54,618 nt of DNA. Origin: a bacterium. GTDB lineage: Bacteria > Krumholzibacteriota > Krumholzibacteriia > LZORAL124-64-63. The DNA is taken from contig PIVY01000001.1 in NCBI GenBank assembly GCA_003353795.1, forward strand, positions 80,932 to 135,549, read 5' to 3'. Below are positions 15,941-24,740 of the stretch, in pieces; position 1 is the first letter of the stretch; each line of letters opens with the position of its first letter. A model generated the notes under the pieces. It did no database searches. It was not told the DNA's origin and worked only from the letters and a program-made list of their open reading frames with translations. Position numbers and translations under genes: made by a program.

Positions 15941-16639
15941 TCAGAAGAGGTTGAGTTGATCGGGGGGATCGTCGTGCATGGGCGCGACGAGTTCGGGGCC
16001 GTCGTTCTTCACGCTGTTGACTAGCGGCGCCACCGGCCAGTGCTGCAGCACCGACTCGGCCGCCGGGCTCAGCAGGGGAACGAGGTCGTTGGCCCGGGCG
16101 GGTTCGGTGGCCAGCCAGCGCTCGTGCTGGTCGGCGGCGAGGATCACCGGCATGCGGTGGTGGAATCGACGCATGAGCTTGTTGGCGGCCGTGGTCAGGA
16201 TGCTGCACGACTCGATGACCTCGCCGCCGGGATACTCCCAGCGCTCCCAGAGGCCGGCCAGGGCCAGCAGGCGATGGTCGCGCGCCGAAAAATAGAACGG
16301 CTGGCGCTGGGCGCCTTGCTTGCGCCACTCGTAAAACCCATCCACGGGAATGAGACAGCGGCGCCCGGCGAAGGCCTCGCGGAAGGCCGGCTTGTCGGTC
16401 ACGGTCTCGCTGCGGGCATTGAACATCTTGGCGCCCATGCGCGGGTCGGGGGACCAGGGCGGGATGAGGCCCCAGCGCAAGAGGTCACCGCTGCGCGGAC
16501 CGGACCCGTCCTGGCGCACGGCCAGCACGGGCTGAGTCGGGGCGATGTTGTAGCGCGGCGAGAGTTCCGGCGGCTGCACCAGTTCGAACTGGGCGGCTAC
16601 ATCGCCTGCCGGCGCCTTCAACGTGATGCGTCCACACAT
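15941..16639 (-). CDS. SRAP protein (YedK/HMCES family)
   Basis: 232 residues starting MCGRIT, so that Cys2 becomes the N-terminal catalytic cysteine that cross-links to abasic sites in single-stranded DNA. The upstream in-frame extension was rejected because the mature protein must begin at this cysteine. Other family motifs: SPRYNIAPTQ, RWGLIPPW, NARSET, CLIPVDGFYEW and HHRMPVIL (active-site His). It shields abasic sites and is often SOS-associated. A DNA polymerase IV gene lies 2.7 kb away on the other strand. Cytoplasmic. Promoter probably in the 117-nt gap shared with the CYTH gene. Confidence 0.93.
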   Translation of the reverse strand: MCGRITLKAPAGDVAAQFELVQPPELSPRYNIAPTQPVLAVRQDGSGPRSGDLLRWGLIPPWSPDPRMGAKMFNARSETVTDKPAFREAFAGRRCLIPVDGFYEWRKQGAQRQPFYFSARDHRLLALAGLWERWEYPGGEVIESCSILTTAANKLMRRFHHRMPVILAADQHERWLATEPARANDLVPLLSPAAESVLQHWPVAPLVNSVKNDGPELVAPMHDDPPDQLNLF

Positions 16640-16688
16640 GCAGCAAGGGTAGCGAGCGCCCGATGCGGGCGCCAGAGGAGATCCTACT

Positions 16689-16716
16689 TTGCCGGGCCGC
16701 CGCGCGGCGGTATGCT
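16689..16716 (+). promoter_or_regulatory. Candidate promoter for the CYTH-DUF47-Pit-DinB run
   Basis: TTGCCG (16689-16694), a 16-nt spacer and TATGCT (16711-16716) precede the CYTH start by 40 nt in the divergent gap. TTGCCG also serves as the best -35 match upstream of genes at 32487 and 41286. Confidence 0.35.
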
Positions 16717-16756
16717 CACCGATACACCTGGACCCGGACCCGGCAGGAGGCCCAGC

Positions 16757-17221
16757 ATGGGCGTGGAGATCGAACGCAAATTCTTGGTCATCAGCGACGG
16801 CTGGCAGGAGACGGCCGACAAGGGCACCGACATGCACCAGGGCTACCTGGCCACCACCCCGGAGCGTACCGTGCGCGTGCGGGTGACCGGCGAAGGTGCC
16901 TGGCTCACCATCAAGGGCGCGGCCAAGGGCGCGGTGCGGGCCGAGTTCGAGTATCCGATTCCCCCCGACGAGGCGGCCAACCTGCTGTCGCTGAGCGAGA
17001 CCATCATCGTGGAGAAGACTCGCTACCGGGTGCCCTTCGCGGGGCGCACGTGGGAAGTGGACGTCTTCGCCGGCGAGAACGAGGGCCTCGTCATGGCCGA
17101 GATCGAACTGGAGAGCGAGGACGCCGCAGTGGAGTTGCCGCGCTGGGTCGGCGAGGAAGTCACCACCCGGTCCGAGTTCCACAACTCGCAGCTCGCCCAG
17201 TTTCCATTTTCCCGCTGGTAG
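16757..17221 (+). CDS. CYTH-domain triphosphatase-like protein
   Basis: 154 residues. The signature ExExK is at Glu4-Glu6-Lys8 (EIERKF), followed by the tunnel-lining alternation of charged residues typical of triphosphate tunnel metalloenzymes (RVRVTGEGAWLTIKG, EFEYPI, KTRYRV, WEVDVF, EIELES). The short single-domain bacterial group, like NE1496, hydrolyses inorganic triphosphate with divalent metal; adenylate cyclase is the less likely alternative. AGGAGG lies 6 nt before the ATG. It is 12 nt upstream of the DUF47 gene and probably co-transcribed, a sensible pairing of polyphosphate and phosphate functions. Confidence 0.88.
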   Translation: MGVEIERKFLVISDGWQETADKGTDMHQGYLATTPERTVRVRVTGEGAWLTIKGAAKGAVRAEFEYPIPPDEAANLLSLSETIIVEKTRYRVPFAGRTWEVDVFAGENEGLVMAEIELESEDAAVELPRWVGEEVTTRSEFHNSQLAQFPFSRW

Positions 17222-17233
17222 AGGAGCCGCCAA

Positions 17234-17878
17234 ATGTCGCTGTTTCGAACCTCCCGCATCATCGAACGCCAGATCGACGAGTTCCTCGACGCGGTGAACC
17301 AGGGCGCGCTCCTGTTCCGCGATGCGGTGGACGCCTACCTGGCCGGCCGCCTCGACGAGTTCAACGACAAGCGCGAGCGGCTGGAGGAACTGGAGGGCCG
17401 CGCCGACCATCTCAGCCGCGAGGTGGAGTCGTCGCTCTACACCCAGTCGCTCATTCCCGAGCACCGCGGCGACGTGCTGGGACTGCTCGAACACACCGAT
17501 GACATCATCGACCGCGCCAAGACCTGCCTGCAGCGCTTCGACGTGGAACGCCCCGACATTCCGCCCGCCTGGCAGGACCACTACCATCGCCTGGCCCACA
17601 CCGCCTACGCCGCGGCCGAGGCCGTGGTCATGGCCGCGCGTCGCTTTTTCCGCGACCCGGCGGGCGTCACCGATTACCTGTTCAAGGTCCATCACTACGA
17701 AGGCGAGTGCGACAAGATCGGCCTCGAGCTGCGGCGCGGCATCTTCGCCGATCCCGAGCTCGATCTGGCCCACCGCCAGCACCTGCGCTATTTCGCCGAG
17801 GCCGTCGACCGGGTGGCCGACATGGCCGAGGCGGTGGCTGACCGGCTGGCCATCTACTCCATCAAGCGGCGGCTCTGA
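17234..17878 (+). CDS. DUF47 family (PhoU-like) phosphate transport regulator
   Basis: 214 residues, nearly all helical, of the TIGR00153/DUF47 group related to PhoU. Characteristic segments are an N-terminal helix with a conserved FLDAVNQGALLFRDAV pattern, EGRADHLSREVESSLYTQSLIP and DDIIDRAKTCL. DUF47 genes typically precede Pit-type transporters and are thought to gate or stabilise them. Here the stop overlaps the start of the Pit gene (TGATG), giving strict translational coupling. Cytoplasmic, probably on the inner face of the membrane. Confidence 0.92.
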   Translation: MSLFRTSRIIERQIDEFLDAVNQGALLFRDAVDAYLAGRLDEFNDKRERLEELEGRADHLSREVESSLYTQSLIPEHRGDVLGLLEHTDDIIDRAKTCLQRFDVERPDIPPAWQDHYHRLAHTAYAAAEAVVMAARRFFRDPAGVTDYLFKVHHYEGECDKIGLELRRGIFADPELDLAHRQHLRYFAEAVDRVADMAEAVADRLAIYSIKRRL

Positions 17879-19368
17879 TGACCCTGGGTGTCCTGTTCTT
17901 CCTCTCCAGCGGCCTGTTCCTGGGCTGGTCCCTGGGCGCCAACGACGCGGCCAACGTCTTCGGCACCGCCGTGGGCAGCCGCATGGTGCGGTTCGGCACC
18001 GCGGCATTGATCTGCTCGGTATTCGTGATCGTGGGCGCTGTGCTCGGCGGTTCGGGCGCCGCGCACACCCTGGGCAGACTGGGTTCGGTCAACGCGCTGG
18101 CCGGAGCCTTCACCGTGGCCCTCTCCGCCGCCCTGTCCACGTTTGCCATGACCCGCGCCGGTCTGCCCGTCTCTACCAGCCAGGCCATCGTCGGTGCCAT
18201 CATCGGCTGGAATCTCTATGCCGGCATGATCACCGACACCGGCGCCCTGACCTCCATCGTGCTGTCGTGGGTGCTGTGTCCGCTCCTGGCCGGCGTGGCC
18301 GCCGTGGTCATCTTCCTGCTGTTGAAGGCCACCCTGGGACGCGCCCACATCCACCTCCTGCGCCAGGACGCCCTGGTCCGCGCCGGATTGATCCTGGTGG
18401 GTGCCTTCGGCGCCTACAGTCTCGGCGCCAACAACATCGCCAACGTCATGGGCGTCTTCCTGCCCGACAATCCGTTTCCGGACCGGGAGCTGCTCGGCAT
18501 GTCGGTCACCGGCGTCCAGCAACTCTTCATGCTGGGCGGCGTGGCCATCGCCGTGGGGGTGATGACCTACTCGGGCAAGGTCATGCGCACCGTGGGCGGT
18601 GGGATCATGCGACTGTCGCCCGAGGCGGCGCTGGTGGTGGTGATGGCCCAGGCCCTGGTGCTGTTCGTGTTCGCCAGCGAGGAACTGGAGGCATGGCTCC
18701 TCGGGCACGGATTGCCGTCCATTCCGCTGGTACCGGTGTCGAGCAGCCAGGCGGTGATCGGTGCCATCGTGGGGCTGGGATTGTTGCGGGGCGGGCGCAT
18801 GATCCGACTTCGGCCCCTCGGCTCCATCGGCCTCGGCTGGCTCGCCACGCCGGCGGCTGCCGGCGTCACGGCCTTCGTCCTGCTCTTCGTGGTGGACAAC
18901 GTGTTCGACCAGACCGTGGCCCGAACGGTGCATTTCCGGGTCGACGAGGCCGTGACGGCCCGCATGGAGGACGAGGGCGTGCCGGCGTCGACCCTGGCCG
19001 ATCTGCTGGGCACCGAGACGACCAACGGACTGAGCCTGCAGAAGACTCTGGAGCGGGATCACGCCCTGGCGCGCCATGTGGCCCGCCGCGTGGTCGGTCT
19101 GGCCGAGGTCGCGCCCATTCACGTGGATCTGGTTCGGATCAACCGCGACCTCGATCCCGACTGGCTGGGTGTCGACCAGATGCGGGCGGTACGCTCGCTG
19201 GCCGGACTCCGGTTCGATCACACCTGGCAACTGTACGACGCCCTGGCCCAGGCCTCGCCGCTGTGGCGCCTGCGCGAGGACATACCGCTCAATCGGCTCT
19301 GGAACAAGGAGGTCCGTCAGAAACGCGAGTTCCTGGTGCGGACCTTCCGGGATGAATCGCAACCGTGA
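17878..19368 (+). CDS. pit: Pit-family inorganic phosphate transporter
   Basis: 496 residues. Two inverted PiT repeats are marked by GANDAANVFGTAVGSR near residue 20 and GANNIANVMG near residue 180, with VSTSQAIVGAIIG and VSSSQAVIGAIVG in the second halves. About ten membrane segments end near residue 345. The remaining 150 residues are hydrophilic and helical and probably form a cytosolic domain. The family carries metal-phosphate symport driven by protons or sodium. The gene overlaps DUF47 by 1 nt and dinB by 4 nt. Inner membrane. Confidence 0.93.
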   Translation: MTLGVLFFLSSGLFLGWSLGANDAANVFGTAVGSRMVRFGTAALICSVFVIVGAVLGGSGAAHTLGRLGSVNALAGAFTVALSAALSTFAMTRAGLPVSTSQAIVGAIIGWNLYAGMITDTGALTSIVLSWVLCPLLAGVAAVVIFLLLKATLGRAHIHLLRQDALVRAGLILVGAFGAYSLGANNIANVMGVFLPDNPFPDRELLGMSVTGVQQLFMLGGVAIAVGVMTYSGKVMRTVGGGIMRLSPEAALVVVMAQALVLFVFASEELEAWLLGHGLPSIPLVPVSSSQAVIGAIVGLGLLRGGRMIRLRPLGSIGLGWLATPAAAGVTAFVLLFVVDNVFDQTVARTVHFRVDEAVTARMEDEGVPASTLADLLGTETTNGLSLQKTLERDHALARHVARRVVGLAEVAPIHVDLVRINRDLDPDWLGVDQMRAVRSLAGLRFDHTWQLYDALAQASPLWRLREDIPLNRLWNKEVRQKREFLVRTFRDESQP

Positions 19369-20540
19369 GCGACCGCGCTATCCTGCACGTGGACATGGAC
19401 GCCTTCTACGCCTCCGTCGAGGTGCTCGACGATCCGTCGCTGCGCGGCAAGCCCGTGATGGTGGGGGGCACGCCCGAGGGGCGCGGCGTCGTGGCCGCTG
19501 CCAGTTACGAGGCGCGGACATTCGGCGTGCACAGCGCCATGCCCGCGGCGCAGGCGGTGAAGCGCTGTCCTCACGGCGTGTTCCTGCGACCGCGTATGGA
19601 ACGCTACCTGGAGATCTCGAAGGAAATCTTCACCGTCTTCCGGGACTTCACGCCCCTGGTCGAACCGCTCAGCGTGGACGAAGCATTTCTCGACGTGACC
19701 GGTTGCCGCCGCCTCTTCGGTTCGGCCGAGGACATCGGTCGAGCCATCAAGGACCGCATCGGCCGGGACGTGGGTCTGACCGCCTCGGTGGGTTTGGCGC
19801 CCAACAAGTTCCTGGCCAAGCTCGCCAGCGATCTCGAGAAGCCCGACGGCTTCGTGGTCATCGAAGAGGGCGAGGTCCGCGAGCGGCTGGCCGTGCTGCC
19901 CGTGGGCAAGCTATGGGGCGTGGGCAAGGTCACCGAGCGGGAACTGAACCGGCGCGGCATCATCACCGTCGGCGATCTGCTCGCTGCGCCGCGCCAGGAC
20001 CTGGTCGACCGGTTCGGGGACCACGCGGCGCACCTGCTCCAGCTCGCCGTGGGTCACGACGAGCGGCCGGTGGTGCCGGTGCACGAGGCCAAGTCGGTGG
20101 GCAACGAGATCACCTTCGCCAGCGACATCGCCGACGCCGAGGAGTTGCGCGGTATCGTCGATCACCTGGCCGAGAAGGTGGCCTGGCGGCTGCGGCGACA
20201 CGGACTCTGCGGACGCACGATCGTGCTCAAGGCCCGCTACCCGGATTTCACGACCCACACGCGCAGCCACACCCTACCGCATCCAACCCAGTCGACCACC
20301 GAGATCCGCAGCGCTGCGCGGGAACTGCTCACCGAGCGCCTCGGCCGGCGCGGGCGAGCGCTGCGCCTGCTCGGGGTCACCGCCAGCCATTTCGAGCACG
20401 AGGGCGGCGGCCAGGGCGAACTCTTCACCGACGCGGAGGTGGCCCGAGACCAGGATCTCGACCGGGTCATGGATCGCGTCAACGAGAAGTTCGGCAAGAT
20501 GTTGCGCCGGGGCGGCCCACTCCGTCGAAACGACCGTTGA
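19365..20540 (+). CDS. dinB: DNA polymerase IV (Y family)
   Basis: 391 residues. Palm carboxylates are in HVDMDAFYASVE (residues about 8-18) and SVDEAFLDVT (about 103-112). GLAPNKFLAKLASD and the helix-hairpin-helix KLWGVGKVTERELNRRGI follow; the little-finger domain is in the C-terminal third. It performs error-prone lesion bypass. The start GTG overlaps the pit stop by 4 nt (GTGA), so translation is coupled to a phosphate transporter, an unusual operon setting. The end lacks a clear beta-clamp motif, though GQGELFT near residue 345 could serve as one. Confidence 0.95.
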   Translation: MSDRAILHVDMDAFYASVEVLDDPSLRGKPVMVGGTPEGRGVVAAASYEARTFGVHSAMPAAQAVKRCPHGVFLRPRMERYLEISKEIFTVFRDFTPLVEPLSVDEAFLDVTGCRRLFGSAEDIGRAIKDRIGRDVGLTASVGLAPNKFLAKLASDLEKPDGFVVIEEGEVRERLAVLPVGKLWGVGKVTERELNRRGIITVGDLLAAPRQDLVDRFGDHAAHLLQLAVGHDERPVVPVHEAKSVGNEITFASDIADAEELRGIVDHLAEKVAWRLRRHGLCGRTIVLKARYPDFTTHTRSHTLPHPTQSTTEIRSAARELLTERLGRRGRALRLLGVTASHFEHEGGGQGELFTDAEVARDQDLDRVMDRVNEKFGKMLRRGGPLRRNDR

Positions 20541-20640
20541 CCCGGATTCTCAAGTCTTCCCCGATCAGGCCGATGCAGGACAGGAGAGCCGCCGTCAGGC
20601 GGTGTCGTCGCCCCTCACCTGCGCCCGGGAGGCCGTCGAA

Positions 20641-21873
20641 GTGCCGGACATCAAGGACAAGGTCATGCAGGCCATGCGGGATCTGCCGCCGTTCCCCACG
20701 GCCGTGCAGAAGCTCCTGGCCGTGATGCGTGACGAGAACAGCTCGGCCGTGGACGTCAACAAGGTCATCTCCAGCGATCAGGCTCTGGCCGGCAAGATCC
20801 TCAAGCTGGTCAACAGCAGCTATTACGGCATGAGCGGCGAGGTTTCCACCGTGACCCGCGCGGTGGTGGTGCTCGGCTTCAGCGGCGTGCGTAACGTGGC
20901 CATGGGCTTCGGCATGGTGTCGGCCATGAAGAAGCTCGGCGGCACGTCCATGACCTCCTTCTGGGATCATGCCATCGCCGCGGGCGCCGGCGCCCAGGCC
21001 ATTGCCGAGCAGATGGGGCCCCAGCACGATCCCGAGGAGGCGTTCATCGCCGGCCTGATGCACGACATCGGTCACGTGGTGCTCGCGAGCGCCGCTCCCG
21101 ACGAGTGGCGTGCGGCCCAGGACGCCGCGTCCGCCGGCGGCGACGTCATCCTGCTCGAGAAGGACGGGCTCGGCATGAGCCACGCCTCGGTGGGACAGCG
21201 GCTCATGGAGTTCTGGCAACTGCCTGAGGAGTTGCAGGAAGCGTCGCGCTGGCACCACAACGTCCAGAAGATCTGCGGTCGCGAGCAACCGCTGGCGACC
21301 CTCGTGGCACTGGGCGACGTGCTGGCCTGCATCCACGGCGGCAACTTCGAGCGTCCGCTGGAGGAGGAGCACCTGGCGCGCATGCTGCGCCTGCACTGCC
21401 TGGAGATGGAACAGGTCCGCGCCGCGCTCGGCACCATGGACAAGAAGATCGACGAGATGAAGGTCTTCCTGAAGATCGCCGACGACGACGGCGGCGAGGT
21501 CCAGACCTCCGACAGTACCGGTGACACGGGACTCAACGTGGTCGTTCTCAGCACCGACGAGGATCGCGTTGCCTGGGTCAGCACGCTGCTCCAGCATTTC
21601 GGCTGCCGCATCTACCCGCTCAAGGCGTACTTCAATCGCGGAGTGGGTCACGAGGAGGTGGCGCTGGTGGTACTGGATCCCAGCTGCCTCACCAAGCAGC
21701 AACTCCAGAAGATGCTGCCCTTCCTCGACAGTATGTCTGCCACCTCATGCGTGCTGCGCGACAGCGGCGAGAGCCCGCTGGCCGACGAGTTGGCCGTCAC
21801 GTATCCGGTGCTGCCCTACGTGTTCTCGCGGGCGGACGTGCTCGCCGTCGCCAACAGCGCGGCGAGGGTCTGA
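20641..21873 (+). CDS. HDOD domain signalling protein with C-terminal receiver-like domain
   Basis: 410 residues from the GTG at 20641, preferred to a GTG 39 nt upstream because GGGAGG lies 8 nt before it. Residues about 10-215 form an HDOD domain: LPPFPTAVQKLLAVM, DQALAGKILKLVNSSYYG, VVLGFSGVRNVAM, MHDIGHVVL, WHHN. HDOD proteins are inactive relatives of HD hydrolases used in signalling and regulation. The last 110 residues after an acidic linker look like a degenerate response-regulator fold (VVLSTDEDRVAWVSTLLQHFG, VALVVLDPS). Separated from dinB by 100 nt and probably independent. Cytoplasmic. Confidence 0.85.
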   Translation: MPDIKDKVMQAMRDLPPFPTAVQKLLAVMRDENSSAVDVNKVISSDQALAGKILKLVNSSYYGMSGEVSTVTRAVVVLGFSGVRNVAMGFGMVSAMKKLGGTSMTSFWDHAIAAGAGAQAIAEQMGPQHDPEEAFIAGLMHDIGHVVLASAAPDEWRAAQDAASAGGDVILLEKDGLGMSHASVGQRLMEFWQLPEELQEASRWHHNVQKICGREQPLATLVALGDVLACIHGGNFERPLEEEHLARMLRLHCLEMEQVRAALGTMDKKIDEMKVFLKIADDDGGEVQTSDSTGDTGLNVVVLSTDEDRVAWVSTLLQHFGCRIYPLKAYFNRGVGHEEVALVVLDPSCLTKQQLQKMLPFLDSMSATSCVLRDSGESPLADELAVTYPVLPYVFSRADVLAVANSAARV

Positions 21874-21914
21874 CCCGCCACCTCTTGCGTCCTACGGCGC
21901 TTGATGTCATCCTG

Positions 21915-21943
21915 GAACGGCCGCCTCGTCGAGGCGGCCGTTC
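21915..21943 (+). terminator. Strong hairpin after the HDOD gene
   Basis: A 12-14 bp perfect GC-rich stem (GAACGGCCGCCT / AGGCGGCCGTTC) with loop CGTCG lies 41 nt after the stop. Only TTCTGC follows, so it is a weak intrinsic terminator or a transcript-end stabiliser. Confidence 0.6.
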
Positions 21944-21970
21944 TGCGAACTCCACCGGAAGGATGACGGC

Positions 21971-22468
21971 ATGCGCCGCACGGTGATCGGGGTCATGGGT
22001 GGAAGCGTGGCCGACGAGCGGACCACCGAGAACGCCTACGAGATTGGCCGGCTCATCGCCGCCCATGGCTGGCTGCTCCTCAACGGCGGTCGACCCACAG
22101 GGGTGATGGATGCGTCGGCCCACGGTTGCCGCGACGCCGGTGGTCTGAGCGTGGGCATCCTCTTCGACGCCGAACGGGAAGCCGCCAGCGAACACCTGGA
22201 CATCGTCATCCCCACCGGCATGGGCGCCGCCCGCAACATCGCCAATGTGCTCGCGAGCGACGTGGTCGTGGCCTGCCGCGGCCAGGGCGGAACCCTGAGC
22301 GAGATCGCGCTGGCGCTGCGCTTCGAGCGGCCCGTCGTGCTGCTGGACTTCGATCCGGGTGCGGCCTTCCTCGATGCCTGCGGCCCCGGTCGCTGGTACC
22401 TCGCCGAGACGCCGGCCGCCGCCGCAACCCAGATCGCCGCTTGCCTCAAGGAGCTGGACCGCGCGTGA
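21971..22468 (+). CDS. SLOG/LOG-like nucleotide-binding protein (TIGR00725 family)
   Basis: 165 residues of Rossmann-like SLOG fold: VIGVMGGS at the N-terminus, GWLLLNGGRPTGVMDASAHGCRDAGG, and ARNIANVLASDVVVACRGQGGTLSEIALAL, matching the PGGxGTxxE-type nucleotide loop of LOG proteins in altered form (CRGQGGTLSE). TIGR00725 proteins are related to phosphoribohydrolases and DprA but are of unproved function. The stop overlaps the next start by 4 nt (GTGA), so it is coupled to a PatB-type C-S lyase. Cytoplasmic. Confidence 0.85.
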   Translation: MRRTVIGVMGGSVADERTTENAYEIGRLIAAHGWLLLNGGRPTGVMDASAHGCRDAGGLSVGILFDAEREAASEHLDIVIPTGMGAARNIANVLASDVVVACRGQGGTLSEIALALRFERPVVLLDFDPGAAFLDACGPGRWYLAETPAAAATQIAACLKELDRA

Positions 22469-23607
22469 CATCCTTCGACTTCGACCAGCCCATCGACCGC
22501 ACCGGCACGTCCAGCGTGAAGTGGGATCGCTACGCGGATCCGGAGATCCTGCCTCTCTGGGTGGCCGACACGGATTTCAAGAGTCCGCCGGCGGTGATCG
22601 AGGCGCTGCATCGGCGGACCGACCATGGCGTCTTCGGCTACACCACGCCGCCCCCCGAACTGGTGGAGGAGGTGCAGTCCTACCTCGAGAGGCGCTTCGC
22701 CTGGGAGGTTCAGAGCGACTGGCTGGTGTGGATACCCGGCCTGGTCTCGGCGCTGTCGGTGTGCTGCCGGGCCTACGTCGAGCGCGGCGAGTCCGTGCTC
22801 ACGACCACGCCCATCTATTCGCCGTTCCTCAAGTGCCCGCCGGCCATGGATCGCGAGTTGCAGACCGTGCCGCTGGCCTTGAACCATCGCTGGGAATTCG
22901 ACTGGGATCGGTTCGAGGCCGCCATCGATCCGAGCTCCCGGCTTTTCCTGTTCTGCTCGCCCCACAACCCGTGCGGCCGCACCTGGGACCGCGCCGAGGT
23001 CGAGCGCCTGGTGGAGGTCAGCGAGCGGCACGATCTGATCATCTGCAGCGACGAGATCCACAACGACCTGCTCCTGGACGCCGCTCCGCACGTTCCCACC
23101 GCCCTGGTCTCGCCGGAAGCCGCCCGCCGGACAGTGACGCTCATGGCGCCCAGCAAGACGTACAACATCGCCGGCCTGGCCTGCAGCTTCGCCATCATCC
23201 CGGACGACAGTCTCCGCCGCCGCTTTCAGCGGGCCGCGGCCATGATCGTGCCGCACATCAACGTCCTCGGTTATGCTGCGGCCCAGGCTGCCTATCAGCA
23301 CGGAGAGCCCTGGCTCGCGGCGCAACTCGATTACCTGCGCGCCGGCCGCGATCTCATCGAGGACGCGGTGGCCGGTATTCCGGGCGTGACCATGACTCAC
23401 GTGGAGGCCACCTATCTGGCCTGGCTTGACTGCCGTGACCTGGGGCTGGAGGCCACGGCCGCCCATTTCGAGAATTTCGGACTGGGATTCCAGGCGGGGC
23501 GGGAGTTCGGGCTGGCCGGTTTCATGCGCTGGAACTTCGGCACCACGCACGCCAACACGCGCGAGGCGCTGGTCCGATTCCGACGGGCCTGCGACGCGGT
23601 GCGCTGA
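22465..23607 (+). CDS. patB: MalY/PatB-type aminotransferase (cystathionine beta-lyase-like)
   Basis: 380 residues from the overlapping GTG at 22465; a long upstream frame extension lies over the previous gene and is spurious. Features of the PatB subgroup: DRTGTSSVKWDRY near the N-terminus, LPLWVADTDF, FCSPHNPCGRTW, CSDEIHNDL, and MAPSKTYNIAGL holding the PLP lysine. The C-terminal RWNFGTTHANTREAL supplies the carboxylate arginine. Such enzymes cleave C-S bonds of cystathionine or cystine. The operon partner is the LOG-like protein. A bidirectional terminator follows. Cytoplasmic. Confidence 0.9.
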   Translation: MTSFDFDQPIDRTGTSSVKWDRYADPEILPLWVADTDFKSPPAVIEALHRRTDHGVFGYTTPPPELVEEVQSYLERRFAWEVQSDWLVWIPGLVSALSVCCRAYVERGESVLTTTPIYSPFLKCPPAMDRELQTVPLALNHRWEFDWDRFEAAIDPSSRLFLFCSPHNPCGRTWDRAEVERLVEVSERHDLIICSDEIHNDLLLDAAPHVPTALVSPEAARRTVTLMAPSKTYNIAGLACSFAIIPDDSLRRRFQRAAAMIVPHINVLGYAAAQAAYQHGEPWLAAQLDYLRAGRDLIEDAVAGIPGVTMTHVEATYLAWLDCRDLGLEATAAHFENFGLGFQAGREFGLAGFMRWNFGTTHANTREALVRFRRACDAVR

Positions 23608-23620
23608 TTCGACCCGTTGC

Positions 23621-23647
23621 CGACGCAATGAAGTCGACGCAATGAAG
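23621..23647. repeat. Short tandem duplication before the terminator
   Basis: The sequence GACGCAATGAAG occurs twice in tandem separated by two bases in the gap after patB. It looks like a small slippage duplication; no function is evident. Confidence 0.6.
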
Positions 23648-23675
23648 AGGCCCCGCCGATCGGCGGGGCCTCTTC
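23644..23675. terminator. Bidirectional terminator between patB and the FKBP gene
   Basis: A perfect 32-nt palindrome (arms start GAAGAGGCCCCGCC) lies between two convergent genes. Its outer ends give TCTTC on each strand, acting as short pyrimidine tracts for both directions. Confidence 0.82.
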
Positions 23676-23703
23676 GTCATCGAACGGGCTCACAACGGGG
23701 CGG

Positions 23704-24618
23704 CTACTCCACGATCTCGAGAAGCTCGACGTCGAAGATCAGCGTTGCGTTGGGACCGATGTCCGGGCCGGCGCCACGAGGACCGTAGGCCAGCTCGCCG
23801 GGGATGAAGAACTTGAACTTGCTGCCCACGGGCATGAGCTGCACGCCCTCGGTCCAGCCGGCGATCACGCGGTTGAGGGGGAACTCGATGGGCTCGCCGC
23901 GGCTGTAGCTGCTGTCGAACTCGGTGCCGTTGATGAGGGTGCCGGCATAGTGCACCTTCACCTTGTCGGTGGCGGCGGGCTTGGGACCGGTGCCTTCCTC
24001 GACGACCTCGTACTGCAGGCCGCTCTCGGTCACCTGCACGCCGGCGCGCTGGGCGTTCTCGGCCAGGAACTTCTCACCCTCGGCCTGGTTGGCAGCGCCC
24101 TTGGCCTCCATCTGCTTCTGCTGGTATTCGCTCACCATCTGTCGCACATCCTCATCGGGCAGCAGCGTCTCGGCGCCGGCCAGCTTGTCGTGCAGTCCCT
24201 GGCACATGGCCTTGGAGTCGAGCTCGTCGAACTGCTTCTGGGTGAACTCGGCAATGGTCACGCCCGCGGCGTAGCTGTTGCGCTCGTCCGCGGTGGCGAA
24301 ATCGGGGTCGGAGAACTCGCCCGCGTCCTCGTCGGCGGCGGGCATGGAGGCGGCCTGGAGGATCTCGCGGCAGTTATCCACGGTGAGCTTGGCCGAACCG
24401 TCGAGCTGGTCACTGAGACCCTTCTCCAGCGCAGCGTGATCGCTGGCGCCGGGCATGCGGTCCACGGATCCGGCCAGGTCCATACCCAGGGCATAGCTCA
24501 CGGTCTGCATGCCGGGATCGAGGGAGGTCAGGGGCGACTTGGCGTCTTCCCCGGAACCGCAGGCAGCCACCACGAGCAGGCAGGCCAGGACGGGAGCCAG
24601 GCGGATGAGGTTCTTCAT
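23704..24618 (-). CDS. FKBP-type peptidyl-prolyl isomerase lipoprotein
   Basis: 304 residues. The ATG at 24618 was chosen because it opens a lipoprotein signal peptide with Cys20 (LLVVAACGSG); the longer frame would precede it by 14 residues. An FkpA/Mip-type dimerisation region (residues about 30-190; SYALGMDLAGSVDRM, a second YAAGVTIAEF repeat and a charged helix) precedes an FKBP domain (about 200-304). That domain contains VKVHYAGTLINGTEFDSS, VIAGWTEGVQLMPVGSK and AYGPRGAG. It should act as a periplasmic, membrane-tethered proline isomerase and folding helper. Confidence 0.94.
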   Translation of the reverse strand: MKNLIRLAPVLACLLVVAACGSGEDAKSPLTSLDPGMQTVSYALGMDLAGSVDRMPGASDHAALEKGLSDQLDGSAKLTVDNCREILQAASMPAADEDAGEFSDPDFATADERNSYAAGVTIAEFTQKQFDELDSKAMCQGLHDKLAGAETLLPDEDVRQMVSEYQQKQMEAKGAANQAEGEKFLAENAQRAGVQVTESGLQYEVVEEGTGPKPAATDKVKVHYAGTLINGTEFDSSYSRGEPIEFPLNRVIAGWTEGVQLMPVGSKFKFFIPGELAYGPRGAGPDIGPNATLIFDVELLEIVE

Positions 24619-24648
24619 GAGGCATCCTTTCGGGTCCGATCGAGGTCC

Positions 24649-24674
24649 GGAGCGTCCCACCGTGGGACCGCTCC
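24649..24674 (-). promoter_or_regulatory. Hairpin in the S9-FKBP gap
   Basis: GGAGCG-TCCCAC pairs with GTGGGA-CCGCTCC with one bulge in the 122-nt gap between the S9 peptidase stop and the FKBP start. No T-run follows on the - strand. It may be a leader or processing hairpin. Confidence 0.4.
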
Positions 24675-24740
24675 ATCAGATAATTGCCCCTGCAAGCTAA
24701 CGGACAGGACCCGCCGGGGCAACGGGAAGCTGCATTCCGC

